Shown piece by piece: positions 49,901 to 62,856 of a stretch of DNA of 64,000 nucleotides; the first letter of the stretch is position 1, and each line of letters starts with the position of its first letter. Under the pieces are notes generated by a model. That model did not search any database. It saw only the letters and a list, made by a program, of their open reading frames with translations, and was not told the DNA's origin. Source of the stretch: Tamarix chinensis (Eukaryota; Streptophyta; Magnoliopsida; Caryophyllales; Tamaricaceae); NCBI GenBank assembly GCA_030549775.1, contig CM060173.1:64360367-64424366 (forward strand). The letters run 5' to 3'. The position numbers were made by a program, and so were the translations under genes.

Positions 49901-50640
49901 GCAGTGGTCAGATATCAGAGGGCGCTTGAAATTAGCAAAAGTGTTGGTGAACGAGTTAGGGCACATTCACCGTAGCCCTATCTAGTTTACAAGCTATTGC
50001 CTCATCCCCATTCCTTTTATTCATCTAGGCAAGAAAGCAACCATATCCTTTAAGGTCTCTCAGCCCTATAAAATTAATATAGTGAGAAAATTCTTGCATT
50101 TCTTGTGTAAGTGGCATGTCCCCCCTACTTCTTAGTAGGGTGGAGGATTATGTTAAAATCTCCCTCTAGAATCATAGGTACAGTGACCATATTGCTCTAA
50201 ACATTTCCAAAGGCTTTTCTTAGCTTGATCCATATTAAAGGTATAGATAAATCCCACAACAAAATGAAATTTACCATCTAAAGTCATAACAAGACAAAGA
50301 ATACATTGGGCACAAGTATCAATATGGTTCAAAAACCAGATAAATGGATTCCAAAGCACCCATACTCGACCATTGTCATGGCTTTATAGTTATTTAGAAA
50401 CATCTAATTCCTTACCAAAGCATTTTTAATACTATCTGCCTTATTAAACTTAACTCTAGTTTCCAACAAACTAATAAGGGAGAAATTGCTTTGCTTGATC
50501 CATCCTCGAACCTCCCTTTGTTTGGATGGATCATTCATGCCTCTCATATTCCAACTGAAAACAGATGGGAACCTGGGTCATAAGGATGACCTATCAGTTC
50601 TTGAGTCTGACCCAAGTTGTGAGACATACTAGAATCCCTA
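46969..50640 (-). pseudogene. LINE ORF2 remnant (endonuclease, RT, C-terminal region)
   Basis: Endonuclease-like start near 50560 (WIKQSNFSLISLLETRVKFN). RT segments: LPPQLKITSLTLIPKKENAT and RSITCCGVMYKIISKIL (49115-49000), DQAQPGFVKGRHIGENVLLA (about 48955-48900), KVDIKKAYDLVH (about 48825), and LDFADDMILFCRG with the FADD catalytic motif (48532-48494). A C-terminal KEGGLGLIDVHQWN is near 48010, then FFWNERNSRIFCNR near 47100. Several stops and frameshifts intervene, so no functional enzyme is made. Confidence 0.85.
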
Positions 50641-50963
50641 AGAGCAAGAAACTGGTTCCCACTACTTCCCATATTTAGAGTATCTCTTGTATTTGATTCA
50701 TAGGATTTGCTAGGGGTAGTCAACTGATTCTTATGATATTCGATAATTATAGGTCTTGCAAACTACTTATTCTTAGAATTGGATGCTCCTACACCTTTAG
50801 AGATTTCCTTGTGGTTTGTAGCTTACCTTTTGTCCCTAACCACCATCCATTCTTGGTCTGTTCGAGGTTTAGTAGCTTGAGGCTTCTTTTGAAGTTTTAA
50901 GCAAGTTTGATCATTATGAGATGGATCATTACATTTATGAAAAAATGTGGGTTTCCATTCAAA

Positions 50964-52100
50964 TTAGATCGATTGATTTATGATAGAACCATATGGATCT
51001 CTGATTACTATGGTCTCACATAATGGCTTTTTAGTATCAAATTCGACTAATGCCTGAGGATAAGCTATCCTATCTTTCCTCATAGTGATAACATCAATGC
51101 AGATAGGAGTTCCAATTGTGATCACAATCATGCTCAGGGATTTAGTAGACAAATATTCTAATGGAAATTGAGGTAAATTAACCCACAAAGGAACAAATTG
51201 CAACTCAGACTTTGTGAGCTTCAATTTCCTTCTCCATCTTTTTAGAATAACAGGTCTACTATAATATGTCTAATATTGATTTATAATCAAGTCACAATCT
51301 ACCATAGATTCAAACTTTAATAAGAAGAATCCATCATCATGGCAAATAATTTTAGGTATAGCCACACAATTCCATTGAGCTTTAATAAAACCCAACATTT
51401 CATTGAAAGAAAGATCATGACCATACACATATCCTATTAAGGTGTGTTGCCATTCCTTCATTTCCTTATCAGCTTCTGCCTTTTCTATATTAACCACAAT
51501 TTGCCCCTCTTTAATTTGGGGTGGAACATAATTAAGGGGCATGCATTGGTTAGGCTTACGATTAGGAGTAACTTTATCCCTCTAGGAAAATCCAACTGAA
51601 GTCTCATTATATTAGTGATTCATCTTTCCTACAGAGTTATCTTTTACTAGATCACATCTTGCCCTTCCAGCTAAGTCAGTATTTTGATCATGAGATAAAG
51701 AATAAGGTAATGTGGATTTGTTCAAATCTACCAAATTATCTCTTGATTCCTTGATTAAAGAAGTCTCAGGACCATTCTTGATCAATTGAGAATTTGAATA
51801 ATGATCATTAGATTTAGGGTTTAGACAATTATCATTCAATTTTATCGTATCCAAATGAACAACCTTAGAATTCCTACCATAATTTATGATTTTTTCCAAA
51901 TTATATCCTCCTACATCTGATTTTGATTGTTTTAAACACGAGGGAAAAGAATTGACTTCCTCAATAATTAAATCTTCTGCAACTCAAATTTGCGCTGCAT
52001 CTAGTGAACCATCACAAGATTTTAAACTCCTCAGAATTCAATTTTGTCATAATTTCCTTAAACCAGCCAATGATTTCTTGTTCCTAGCCATGAGAACCGC
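50964..52100 (-). pseudogene. LINE ORF1 remnant (DUF4283-like)
   Basis: Pieces at 51899-51612, 51542-51270 and 51224-50964 read in order. The middle one (LIGYVYGHDLSFNEMLGFIK; DDGFFLLKFESMVDCDLII) and the next (PLWVNLPQFPLEYLSTKSL; GTPICIDVITMRKDRIAYPQ) match the layout of plant L1 ORF1 nucleic-acid-binding proteins. A stop at about 51267 separates two pieces that share a frame. Confidence 0.75.
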
Positions 52101-52140
52101 TGTGAGTTCCACCTAGAAGAAGGAACCAGGGCGAGAGAAG

Positions 52141-52935
52141 TAAGTTTATCTTACCAAGATATACTTACATCAAATACCCTCATTTTTACTGACCAAAAAT
52201 TTTCTCATTTTAAAATATGATTTGTAGAAGAAAATAAAGAAATAGGGATTTTACCTTCGCATCTATCATGAGGAGGGGTGAGTATGTTCACTTAACTTAT
52301 GGTAGATGAAAGTTTGAACATGAAAATCAGACAAATAAAGGGAACAACTACGCCGAGTAAAACTCTTTATATTATAATTCTCAAAACACCAACTATATAG
52401 GCTAAAAAAAATGAGAAAACCAAAACTAAATACCCCAACTCCTGATAAAACACCGGAAGCCCTACTCTTTGACTCAAATTTGAAGCTTTCACAAATGCTA
52501 AGGTAACTTGCACATACTCCCCTTAAAATAGTGTGGTATTATCATAAATTCCTCGCACTTAGCAAATCACAACTCTTCTATAAAGGTAACATGCTCACAT
52601 AATACATAATAGACAAAAGCTTAAGATCAAACATAAAGGCATATGATCACATGGTTTTAACCATCCACATAACTCATATTAATGTGAACTCTTCCTATGA
52701 AATATCATTAACTAAATCAAAAAAATATTTATCAACCAATTAACATACCATTTATCAAGGGTAGTACACAACGATAGCTACTGACATCTCATAATGTATA
52801 ATTGATATGATCACATAACAACATCCTATCTTATATACTCATAAACAACCTTTTATAAACCATGTTAATGCCATAAATATCACTATAACCATACACATCT
52901 CATGCTCAAACAAAGTGAGCTATTTTAACACCAAC
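52141..52935. other. Unrecognised repeat-like stretch
   Basis: No coding similarity. The segment at 52588-52602 recurs at about 38375, suggesting a shared repeat family. AT-rich. Confidence 0.35.
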
Positions 52936-53600
52936 TGATGTGGGAGCATCTCCATCTCATTTTTCTCAAGTTGAAGGTCAAGAGTTAGCATATTTGGAGG
53001 TAGTACCAATTGTTTTGAAAAATCTTGAACACCAAATAATATTTCATTAAGTGATTCTTGTAGGTATTATATATATTTATAAGAAGATGAATTCACTAAT
53101 GATATCTAATGTGTAATAAAATGATAATACAAGAGTTACAAAGTTGCATGGGAGACAAAGCTACAAGACACAAAGCTTGATTATTTATTTTTTCACGTAT
53201 TATCATGATTAGGTTTTATGTAGCTTTGATATTTTTATGTAAACTTTGTAATATCATGTCATTATAATTGTGACTCATTATGTATACCATATGGAATTAT
53301 GTTGGTTTAACTCTTATATAATTAGGATGGTTTATTTGGGCTTAATTAAGAAGAGTTAAGTTCAGCCTCATTACCATATTTGTGTGTGTGTGTGTATTGT
53401 ACTTTTGGTTGAGGAATAATGAAGAATGAAATTGAGCATTAGCTAAACAAAGAAGCAAGAGTCAACACTTTACATTCTTCTTCTTATCTTTCTCTCAAGT
53501 TAGGAGTGAATATTAGGAATGATTCTCTAGAGTTATTAGACATTTCTCTTTGGAAGTGATTTTGATCTTGGGCTAACAGGCCAGAGATGTTTTTCCCACT
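52936..53600 (+). mobile_element. Truncated LTR, relative of 16595-17405
   Basis: Starts TGATGTGGGAGCATCT and follows the nested gypsy LTR through CTACAAGACA, TGTAGCTTTG and TACCAT. Similarity fades near 53600 without the CATCA end. No partner, primer site or gag adjoins, so it is a truncated or solo copy. Confidence 0.7.
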
Positions 53601-53649
53601 ATGTTGGGAAGTTTTTGTTCTTTTGGTTATTTAAAATCTTGGCTTCGAT

Positions 53650-55088
53650 TATAGGTGACAATTGGGTCTGATGGTTCGAGTTTAGGTCGGGTTATGGCAG
53701 GTTGAGTTGCTCTCAGGTTGGGTTATTTGGTGGTCAGTTGTGGATTCGATCGGGTTATTTTGGGTTGCCTTAATGTTCTTGTTGGGTTCTGGTCATTACA
53801 GATCCGAGTTGTATTAGGTTAATTAATTGGGTTGGGTCAGATTTGAGTTGAGATAGTTTGATTTCTTATCGGGTTGGGTTCAGATTATTTCGGGTTAGCT
53901 TGTTGGATCGGGTATAGGAATTTTACTAAAACCTAATGTATTTTATTCGTTTAATACTTAAACGAATATGGATGATGGAAAAAAAATACCTATTGGGTTC
54001 GGGTATGGATATGAGTATGGGATATCTATATTCTCACATATACCCATACCTGTATCCATATCTGTACCTATTTGCCGTATATATAATAACTCTTTTATCC
54101 TTAATTTTAAAATAAATATAGTGTAAATTAATATTAAACTTTTCATTTGGTTTAACTTTAAATGGGGTTATCCATCAGGTAATAGATTTATCCACTGAAT
54201 AATATTAGTTAATGGGTAAACAAATTATTCGTTAGGTAACAAATATCCAATGAATATGATTATGGATATGTTAGTAGATACCCGTTCAGGGTACAAGTAC
54301 AAATTTGGGTATAGATTTTATTATTGGGTATAGGAAAGATTATGACTGTAATCTCCCTAAACCCACTCTGTTTACATCCTTATCATGTTAGGTTTGGGCT
54401 GATCAAGCTCGTATTCTGATGATTTTGCGTTTGAGTTAATTTGATGGGTTAGGTTTGTGACAACTTGACAAATCGAGTCTTTTTAGGTTTTGATGGGTAG
54501 GGTTAGGTTTGGGCTGAGCTAATCTTGGATCAAATCACTTTTGATTTAGGTCATATTGGACATTGACCACAAAAATTAATTTAACTCATTAATCTCTTAG
54601 GTAAGAATTAAGTTCAACTTCATGTAAGTATATCATTAATAATGTGTTATTAAATGTAATTTGTTTATTATCATGACTTTTTAACTTGAAAAAAATTGGT
54701 AAAATTAGAATATCATTGGTGAATACTTAAGTTCACAATGAAAGTATAAAAAATAAGTAAAATTTAAATAATAATATATTTTAAAAAATTTTAAATAAAT
54801 TATAAGACATGTTTATTTTTTATTATTATCATAACTGGTTAATATTGAATTTGGTTTTGTCGATTCGAGTCAGATTGATAGCGGACAAGGTTGATGGCGG
54901 GTCAGGTTGATAATAGGTCAAGTTGATGGCGGGTTGCAAGTTAGAGTTAGGTTGGATCACTTATATTGGGGTCAGCGTTGGGTTAGGTTAGTTTTAGGTT
55001 GGGTTGATGAATTTATTACTTTATATTGGGTTGGGTTTTATGCGGGTTGGTTGGGTTAGACTTATCAGGTCAATTTTTGCCAGCTCTA
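53650..55088. mobile_element. Composite hAT-like MITE region with an inner MITE
   Basis: Ends TATAGGTGACAATTG and CAATTTTTGCCAGCTCTA are imperfect inverted repeats. The flanking interior is full of GGGTTGGGTT/GGGTT words. An inner block (about 53900-54370) has a different vocabulary of TATGGGTATGG and CCATACC, with its own inverted symmetry, as if a second element had inserted. No transposase is seen. Confidence 0.5.
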
Positions 55089-55139
55089 GCTTTGTTTCTT
55101 GTATTTAGGTTTTGTAAAATCTTATCTATATTATTATTC

Positions 55140-56770
55140 TCATCTCTATTATCATTAGTATTATTATGAGCATGCATCTTTTCTTTCATTGTTTCCTTTC
55201 TATTTACATTATGTATGGGTTAGGTAATGATCACATCTCTCTTATGATTGATGTGATGGTAATATTCCCTTATTTTTCTTTTCAAATGATTCAACATTAT
55301 CTTCAAAACAATTTTTTTTGGTTCATAAATTAGAGGTCTTAAATTATGGCCTTTGATTTTGTATTTTACCTTAGGGCTTTTGACCTTTTATTTTGTGATT
55401 TTTTAAATTTTTTTGAGGGATATGATCTATGGTGATCTTCTAAATCATTAGTTTTCATTATTTAAAGGATTTATGATTTTCAATAGGGTTTAATGTTAAC
55501 TTTAAACACTCATGTGATATATATGTTCTATGAGCTTTCCTTTTTTGGAATGTGCTTTGTGTTGGCATTATAAAAACATGATCCTTTAGACCCTTGTTTT
55601 TCATTCTTATAAAATGTTAGGGTCGCTATTCGTTAATGCCTTTTATACTCTATATGATCCTTTGAACTATATAAGGGGTATAAATATACTTAAGGATTAT
55701 GATACCTTTGTTAAGACTACATTGGATGTAGTCCATTGGTAATAGACAGGATGTCTGACTTGTGGTAACATTTATGGTTTTGGGTTAGGCAGATGTTGGA
55801 GTCCCCGTATAAACCCTTCATTGTTAGTATGCTCATTTTTACTAGAGTGAGTTGCTCAAATCATTATTCTTTGTACCCTTAATTTTGTTCATTATGGTAA
55901 GCCAATTTTCTTTATGTGCCTTGGCTTTTATGTCTTGTTGTTATTGTTTGTGCCCCTTGAGTTTTGTCCATTGGTGGTAGCACAGACTATCTAGGCTTGT
56001 GCCTCGGAGTTCAGATCTATACAGTTATGGCTTGGGTGATTTTCCTTAATTGGGCCTTTTGACCTATATGTCATTATGCGACACTTGTTGAAATGCATGA
56101 TAGAGATGTTATAGTCTTTGCTTAATTCCCCTATACTTTTTGAATCATTTATTAGTCCATAATTTATCTAGTATACCATCATGGTATAATAGATTGTACA
56201 TTATATTTTACCCTAGGTTACTAGCATGAAGCTACCCTATGTGATTTATTTATCAGCATATATCAGGCATGCTTCCTTGTTAGCATATTTTAATATTAAT
56301 TGGAATTAAATTTATATAGGTGTATATATAGGTGTTAACATGCAATTCTATGTTATTATACTAGGTCCTTGGGAAGTTGTGTTGTTATATGATGTGATTA
56401 TGTTTTTTGCATGAAGCAAGCTTATACATGATAATTAGGTCTCACTCACTATGATCGTCATACTAATACCATACTATTTTAGTTTTGAGTAGGTTTCTCA
56501 TGCTTGAATTATGTGGGGTTGTGAGTATTGAGTCCTCACTTGGCTTGTTAAGCATTTCGCTTTAGATCCTTAGGATATCGTATTCTATTTCATTTTTCTC
56601 TTATAGAGCATTATTAGATCTTTTTGATCTTCTATTTATTTTTTCATATAATTTTTGAAAGTCTTATATCACACTAGACTTTGGTAATGGAAAAACTTGA
56701 CACTTGGGATATATCTTGCACCTGATATATGTTAGGTATCGGTCATACCTCTCCTATGTTGGGTGGGAAA
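55140..56770 (+). mobile_element. LTR-like sequence, plus orientation
   Basis: No coding domains. A diverged version of the family block is at about 56444-56472 (CTCACTCACTATG, then CATACTAATAC). Repetitive phrases such as GTGCCCCTTGAG and CTTGTGCCTCGGAG resemble the middle part of such LTRs. Boundaries are approximate. Confidence 0.4.
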
Positions 56771-56773
56771 ATA

Positions 56774-57226
56774 ACACCCTCAATTCCTATTTAAAGTCAT
56801 TTTTATTTCATATCTAGATTAGAAATGACAAAATATAAGCATCCCTAAAGTTTTGTAAATTTTCATTGGCTAAAATACTTACTTTGGGGCTTAAAACACA
56901 ATTAATGATGATAAATAGTATTTTTTCATCAAAATCTTCATTTAAGATTTTAAAAAGGCCTAAGAGAATTATAATTTTCTAATTAATCCAAATATGGACA
57001 ATTTATATTGATTTAAAAGAAGTCAATAGTTAAAAGTGGCTTGGATGTTTCATGAGACTCAAAACCTTAAGGAAAAGTAAGAAAGAGCAAATGAAATGTT
57101 TCAAAAACATAACTAGGGCTTTCAAACTTTGACAGGATGTAATAAATCATAAATAGTAAGGCAACTTTATTTTGAAATGATAATAATCATAATTAAATCA
57201 ATGTTTTTGAAAAATAAGGTATTATA
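56774..57226 (+). mobile_element. LTR end fragment, plus orientation
   Basis: Opens TAACACCCTCAATTCC and closes AAGGTATTATATCA. In reverse complement it aligns with 46407-46900. Confidence 0.5.
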
Positions 57227-57489
57227 TCATCCTTCACCCCTGATTGCTTGCGATATAGTGGTATCTGTTATAGTAACTTCATGGAGAAATTTTGACAGGA
57301 TGGAGTTTTGATTGGAGAAGTTTTGTACTATGCCTCTCGTATATTTTTTTTATTCTTATTTAATAGAACCTCACAATGGATGGATATTTTTATTTTCTCA
57401 AAAGTAATATCTTAAATTTATATTACAAATGAATCAAGTACAATAAAGTACTACCAATAAAATTGGGAATATAATAGTTGTATAGAGAT
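57227..57489. other. Spacer, nothing recognised
   Basis: AT-rich with no recognised coding or repeat structure. Confidence 0.3.
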
Positions 57490-57765
57490 GACAAAGATTG
57501 GAAGAGACAAATTTAACTAATACATAAGTAGCCATAGTATCTTCTCTAGGTGTATAACTAGAAATGGATGCTCTATGACGCAATAATATACTCTTAAAAT
57601 GATCTAATAAGCTTGTAATATGTAATGGAGGGTTTATTTTAGCCTATGGAAGAAGATCAATAATATTTATGGAGTCTCTATCAAGGTTTTTGGACTTTAG
57701 TAGCTTCTTGACAGCAAATTGCAAACTTTTGATGCATGTCTGTGTTATGCAATAAAAGGAGTATT
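57490..57765 (-). pseudogene. LINE-type RNase H fragment
   Basis: The minus-strand reading LQFAVKKLLKSKNL, DRDSINIIDLLP, stop, AKINPPLHITSLLDHFKS, ILLRHRASISSYTPREDTMA, TYVLVKFVSSNL follows the last two-thirds of the RVT_3 RNase H domain of plant non-LTR elements (the DS...NPP...PREAN...VLAKFGSS pattern). One in-frame stop lies at about 57641. The identification rests on the residue pattern and is moderate. A larger fragment of the same kind lies at 58390-59480. Confidence 0.5.
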
Positions 57766-57875
57766 TATTGAGCGTTTATCAAATTATAAATATATAAAGT
57801 AATTCACAATTAACCATAATGATCTTTAATAACAATATCATAGCTCATGGTTGATTAAGTACATAAAGCATCGAT

Positions 57876-57962
57876 TGTAACACTCCAACTTTACTCCTGA
57901 ATAATTTTTGCTTTTGAACATTATTTTTGGGGATGTGAAAATAAAAAAGTGTGAGTGTTACA
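57876..57962. mobile_element. 87-bp mini-element with TGTAACACTC inverted ends
   Basis: TGTAACACTC at 57876-57885 and GAGTGTTACA at 57953-57962 are perfect 10-bp inverted repeats. The ends resemble those of the TGTAACACCC LTR family, so it may be such an LTR after near-total internal deletion. No target duplication was seen. Confidence 0.55.
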
Positions 57963-58389
57963 GGTGCCATAAACTTTGTAATAAATTTTACTAGCTAATT
58001 TCCTTATTGCTTTATATGTGTCTATTTGCTAACCATTTACTCTCTCACTAATTTTTAAATATCATCTACAATGAGACGCACATGGGCTTATAGTTGTTGC
58101 TTTCATAGTTTTAAAAACTAGGTTGGTTATCAAACCGATATCATCATTAGTTCATAGGTTTAGAAGATGAACCATTTGTACTTATTAAGTCAAAAAATAT
58201 GAAATATATAAAAAGTTAAACTACATATAACTCTTATAGAGTTGTGATTAATTTTTTGACTAGTTTTTAGATCAGTTCATTGATTCTCACCAACATAACC
58301 AATTATAGGCTCTTGAGGATTGGTACATAGAATATAGTTGGTGACCTAATTAATTATTTGGTTCGCTAGTCATACCAGCCAACTTGATT
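57963..58389. other. Spacer between LINE fragments, nothing recognised
   Basis: AT-rich, with no supported feature. Confidence 0.3.
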
Positions 58390-59480
58390 TTTGAACTATG
58401 GTTGTTTCTCCCTAATCTTCAAGACTAGAGGAAGGAAATCGAGTTCTACTTTAGCTATGAATATGTCCCTCTACCTTTCTATCTTAAATGCTTCCATCAT
58501 ATCCCTAGCTTTGGCCTCTTTTGTTGCCTATTTTTCTCTAAGAAGGTACCTTTTTTCCTTTACAATTGAGCCTACTGAACCTTTGCACGCCATTCACATG
58601 AACCGCCGACCTTGCACATCTCTACCAGTGTCAACATTCATTTTGATAATCCCTAATCTTAATTGAAGCCCTTTTATGTGAGCTTAGATGAGCGTCATCT
58701 TCTCTTCGCCATCCCAATATGTGTAAATAAGATTTTCAACATAGTACCTAATCTCTCTTCTATCTCTACAGGTCTCCTAAAACACTATATGATTACGTAT
58801 CCATCACAAAACATAGGCAAAGGTAAATAACCATGCAATCTTAAAAAAATCCCAACCCTATATCAATTAAAAAAAATCTTAGATTGAAATAAAATGTTGG
58901 TTTCTTCTCATCTATATGAGGCACCATCACCAAAATTCCTTATTTTTTGGGCACTCACAAATAACATTAATTTGTGTCTTCCACTGATAGAAAAACACAC
59001 ATTTCAAATACACTCCTCTTTCTTTATTGTACAAACCGATGCTACTGAGTAGGTTGTTATTACAAGAATCATAAACAAAACATTGGGTTCAAGGAAAATT
59101 ACATGCATTCCATATTTTCCTCCATACTTGGTTGACTTGATAAATTTACGAACACTCCATACTCCAATAGCGCAACTAGTAAAGCAACCTATGAACAATT
59201 TTAAGTGTATACAACTCATGAGTAGTGTAGTACCATGCCCTTCAATTAGCATATCCATCTCCCATGATCAGTACTTTTATGATTTGTCCCACATCAATTA
59301 GTAAAAATGGTTGATTAAGGAGACTTACATTCCAAATAGTGTCATCATCCTTGATCATATCTACAACCTTCAATGATTATTGTTGTTGCACATTTAGAGA
59401 GATCATATTAAGGCTAAGGGGTCTAGGTAGCCATTTTTATCCTAGAAACTAACCAAGTGCCCATCACTTATCATCCAATA
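58390..59480 (-). pseudogene. LINE 3' fragment: zinc-binding region and RNase H
   Basis: Minus strand from about 59150: YGGKYGMHVIFLEPN, or in another frame VWRKMWNACNFPRTQCFVYD, as in the zf-RVT region, then TQINVICECPKNKEFW near 58950. An RNase H-like part follows: INVD-type KMNVDTGRDVQGRRF at about 58645-58600 and AKARDMMEAFKIERQRDIFI, AKVELDFLPLVLKI at about 58520-58410. Multiple stops. It is typical of the 3' end of plant LINEs that carry RNase H. Confidence 0.6.
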
Positions 59481-60273
59481 TGTCCTTACCTTTACATTTC
59501 ATTTTGTATCCCAAATACTAACATGGAGAATAATGTAATACCCTTAAAATTTACAACTAAAAAAATTTCATTTTAACAAAAAGGTCTAACATATGTGAAA
59601 TAACAACGCTGTAAGTTTTGGGGATATTACTGCCACACTTAGTACCGAACCGGTTCACTCCTACCGTTCCAGTACTAAGTGCTAAGGCTAAACAGGATTA
59701 ATGTCAAATGCAAGTCATAAATAAAACAATGAGAATACATGAGAGGACTCCCTCAAAGTTATACAGAAATCAGAGTGCGATTTAAAAATTACAACCCAAA
59801 GAGTAAGTAGCTAAAGTTTTTCCAAAAACATAAAAATATCGTATGACATGACATAACTAGAATAAAAATGATACATGGTAAAATAAAAGGAAAGATAGAG
59901 TCTGGCGGATCATCTTGATCCCCAGGTCAGGTCTAGACTCAACTCTCAGCCCCAATCGATGCCTCGTAGGTGTTATAGGCATCGAAGATGTCATCCCCTA
60001 CCTGTATAAACTCAAACGGGTCTTCTGCTTGTGAGAATGAGCAGCACCCATAAAATGGGTGATCGGTACACTACGTATTGAGTAAGGTAACCATGCGCTA
60101 AGGCAAAACAAGCAAAGCATACAACATAGCATACATGACATGATCATATAGGTAGCTCACAGTAATACAGAGGATGAAGGCCGACTATGGTCCAGATAGG
60201 CTAATTCTTTAGATATTTGGTAAATATAGTTGATTCACATCATAGTATTTATCAATCCATGCGAGTGCGGGAA

Positions 60274-60525
60274 CCCCACTATTATAGCCGACGGACCGAT
60301 CATGTAGGGTAAAATGCTCCTGGCCACTATTATTCACCGGTGGACCAGTCTGGCCCCTACTCACATAGTGTTTCACTGTAATTACTTCGTGTCTTTCCCA
60401 TGTCTTATCATCATTATGTTTGGTTTGTTGTGCATAGAAACCCCCACTATGATAGCCGGTGGATTGGTCATGCAGGGCAAAATGTGCCTGACCACTATTA
60501 TTCACCGGTGGACTGGTTTGGGCCC
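60274..60525. repeat. Direct duplication, two 84-bp units 168 bp apart
   Basis: Units at 60274-60357 and 60442-60525 share CCCCACTAT.ATAGCCG and ACTATTATTCACCGGTGGAC. They differ at scattered sites, so the duplication is not recent. The repeated peptide pattern in the minus-strand frame at 60209-60535 is a by-product. Confidence 0.8.
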
Positions 60526-61829
60526 GGCTCAACAATCTTTCTCTTTAAATGGATAGTATCTCATTCATGCCTTATTTAACAAGCATTTTACCCTTGACAT
60601 GCATGTCTCCAACATTCTTCTGCGCCCCTTATCATGCCCCGAAATCCATTCCCCCTTATACTTACACATAATGAAAACTAAATCCTAAGGGCGTGGGTTA
60701 AGGCTCAACACCTCATGACATCAAACTCCACCTACTATCACCCTCTAGGGTTTTCCCTTTAAAACCCTAATTTGATCTATGTGGCCCAACTTTCTCTCAC
60801 TTACACTACTATAAATTTATTTATCGCCCCACACCTTACCTTATTTAGATCCAATCCTAAATCATATCGCTTTACCCCTCGATTCCACATGTGACCGAAA
60901 AACCCTAGTTGGCCACTTCAACTCTAGTACCTTTCTTCTCCCACAAGTAACCTCTCTCTTTTTCACCCAAAACCTCTTCTCTCCCATGGAACCCATACTC
61001 ACCCCTTATATAATAAATTCCCACTCTTAACCCATACTCCACTCTCCTTTAACTATTTTTACTTCCACATTTTTTACAGATTAGTGCTTCCTCTCAAAAC
61101 CTTAATTGGGTCCCTTATACACGCTTATACCAACCTACATACTATTTTTTGTCCCAAGTCTCCAATCACTCCACAACTCTCCCCTTAGCTTATTTACACC
61201 CTAAAATAACTTTTCTCACGCAAAGATCATCCCCATGAAAGTTTCATCCACCCCATGAAACTCTCAAAGGCCTCATGAAAACCCTATAATTCCCATGCAT
61301 GGTTCCCATCTCTTTTTCATTTTGGTCATCTCCTCCTCTTTATTTTCCTCTCATGGATCATGAGGTATTTTGGTTAACCTCATATCCCCCTTAATCAACT
61401 CACTTCCCATTTTCTTCCTTTTTATCCTTTCATTCCCATATCACATTATCAATCATCCTAGCATGCATGTCCTAGAGGTTCATATCATATCACATGATAA
61501 TCACCATATATACGTATCATACTCATGCCATAAGGAACACATAAACATACCTCAACTCCAAGCTGTGCTACACATAATACAAGTTAATGATAATCATACA
61601 ATACATGACATAACATGATACATAACATCCAAGGCTTCCAAGTCACACAACACACATGGCCCTTAGCTACATCCTTACCTAAAACGACGCCGGGCTTGGA
61701 GCACGCTCTTACGCCTCCTTAGGGTTTTGGCTTGATTCACCTATAAGGAGAAAATACTATAGGTTAATCTCCCTCTTACCAAATATTACCATTATTTCTA
61801 CCCTACTCTTATCATATTCTACTTTTAAG

Positions 61830-62218
61830 GATAATAATGATAATAGTAGTTTTATAATTAAAAGTAGGGTTATTATTCTCAAAATAATTAATCATGCCAC
61901 TACTAACCAAAATAAGTCTTAGTAGCCATCATGGTTTATGTTAAAGTATTCATAGTGGTATTCGTAGTGTTAAAGGTAATAGTTTTAATAATAATAATAA
62001 TATTATTATTATTATTAGTTTTAGTGATAATGCTAATATCGACCCAAACCCTAGTAATAATAATAATAATAATAGTATTATTAGTATTATAGAAGTAGTG
62101 ACCATAATGATTCTTATATTAATAATGCTAGTAGTGATAATAGGTTAGTGAATATAAAATATTGACAAAGACCAGTTAACAATGATAATATTTATAGTAG
62201 TATTAAATGATGATGATG

Positions 62219-62268
<50 letters not shown>

Positions 62269-62369
62269 TAATAGTGATAATATTAATAATAGTTCTCATC
62301 TTAAGGATAATACTAATGAAGGTCCTATAAATCATCTTGGTAGTAGTCTTAGTGATAATGTGGTCAAGC

Positions 62370-62402
<33 letters not shown>

Positions 62403-62737
62403 GAAATGATAATAATAATAATAATATTAGTAGTAATGATAGTAGTAATAATAATAACAATGTTAAACATAATAAGGATAATAATCGAAAAGAGTAATAG
62501 TAATATAAGAGTCCTAACATTTACACTAATAATCAAAGTGATAATGGCCAAGTTAGTATTAATAGTATTAGTAAGAAAATAATAATAATAATAATGATAA
62601 TAGTAATAGTAGTGGTAATAATAATATTATTATTAATAATAAGGATACTATAGTAATACTAAAGTTGTAGCCTTTTAAATGATAATACCATAGTTATAAA
62701 TATTTCCGAAGTTAGGTTAGATTGTAAGAGTGGTAAC

Positions 62738-62822
<85 letters not shown>

Positions 62823-62824
62823 TA

Positions 62825-62856
<32 letters not shown>

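Larger units (their letters stand above)
46960..52140 (-). mobile_element. L1-type LINE retrotransposon, minus strand, decayed
   Basis: Right to left: an ORF1-like region with DUF4283-type text, an endonuclease region, reverse transcriptase and a C-terminal zinc-binding region. There are no LTRs. The element is about 5.2 kb, close to full length for a plant L1. A run of T at about 46898-46904 could be what remains of the poly(A) tail. Stops and frameshifts are frequent. Confidence 0.88.

Noticed and set aside
62207..62582. Several overlapping open frames of 60-120 codons encoding poly-Ile, poly-Asn or poly-Tyr
   Set aside because: They are translations of AAT/ATT microsatellite DNA in different frames.
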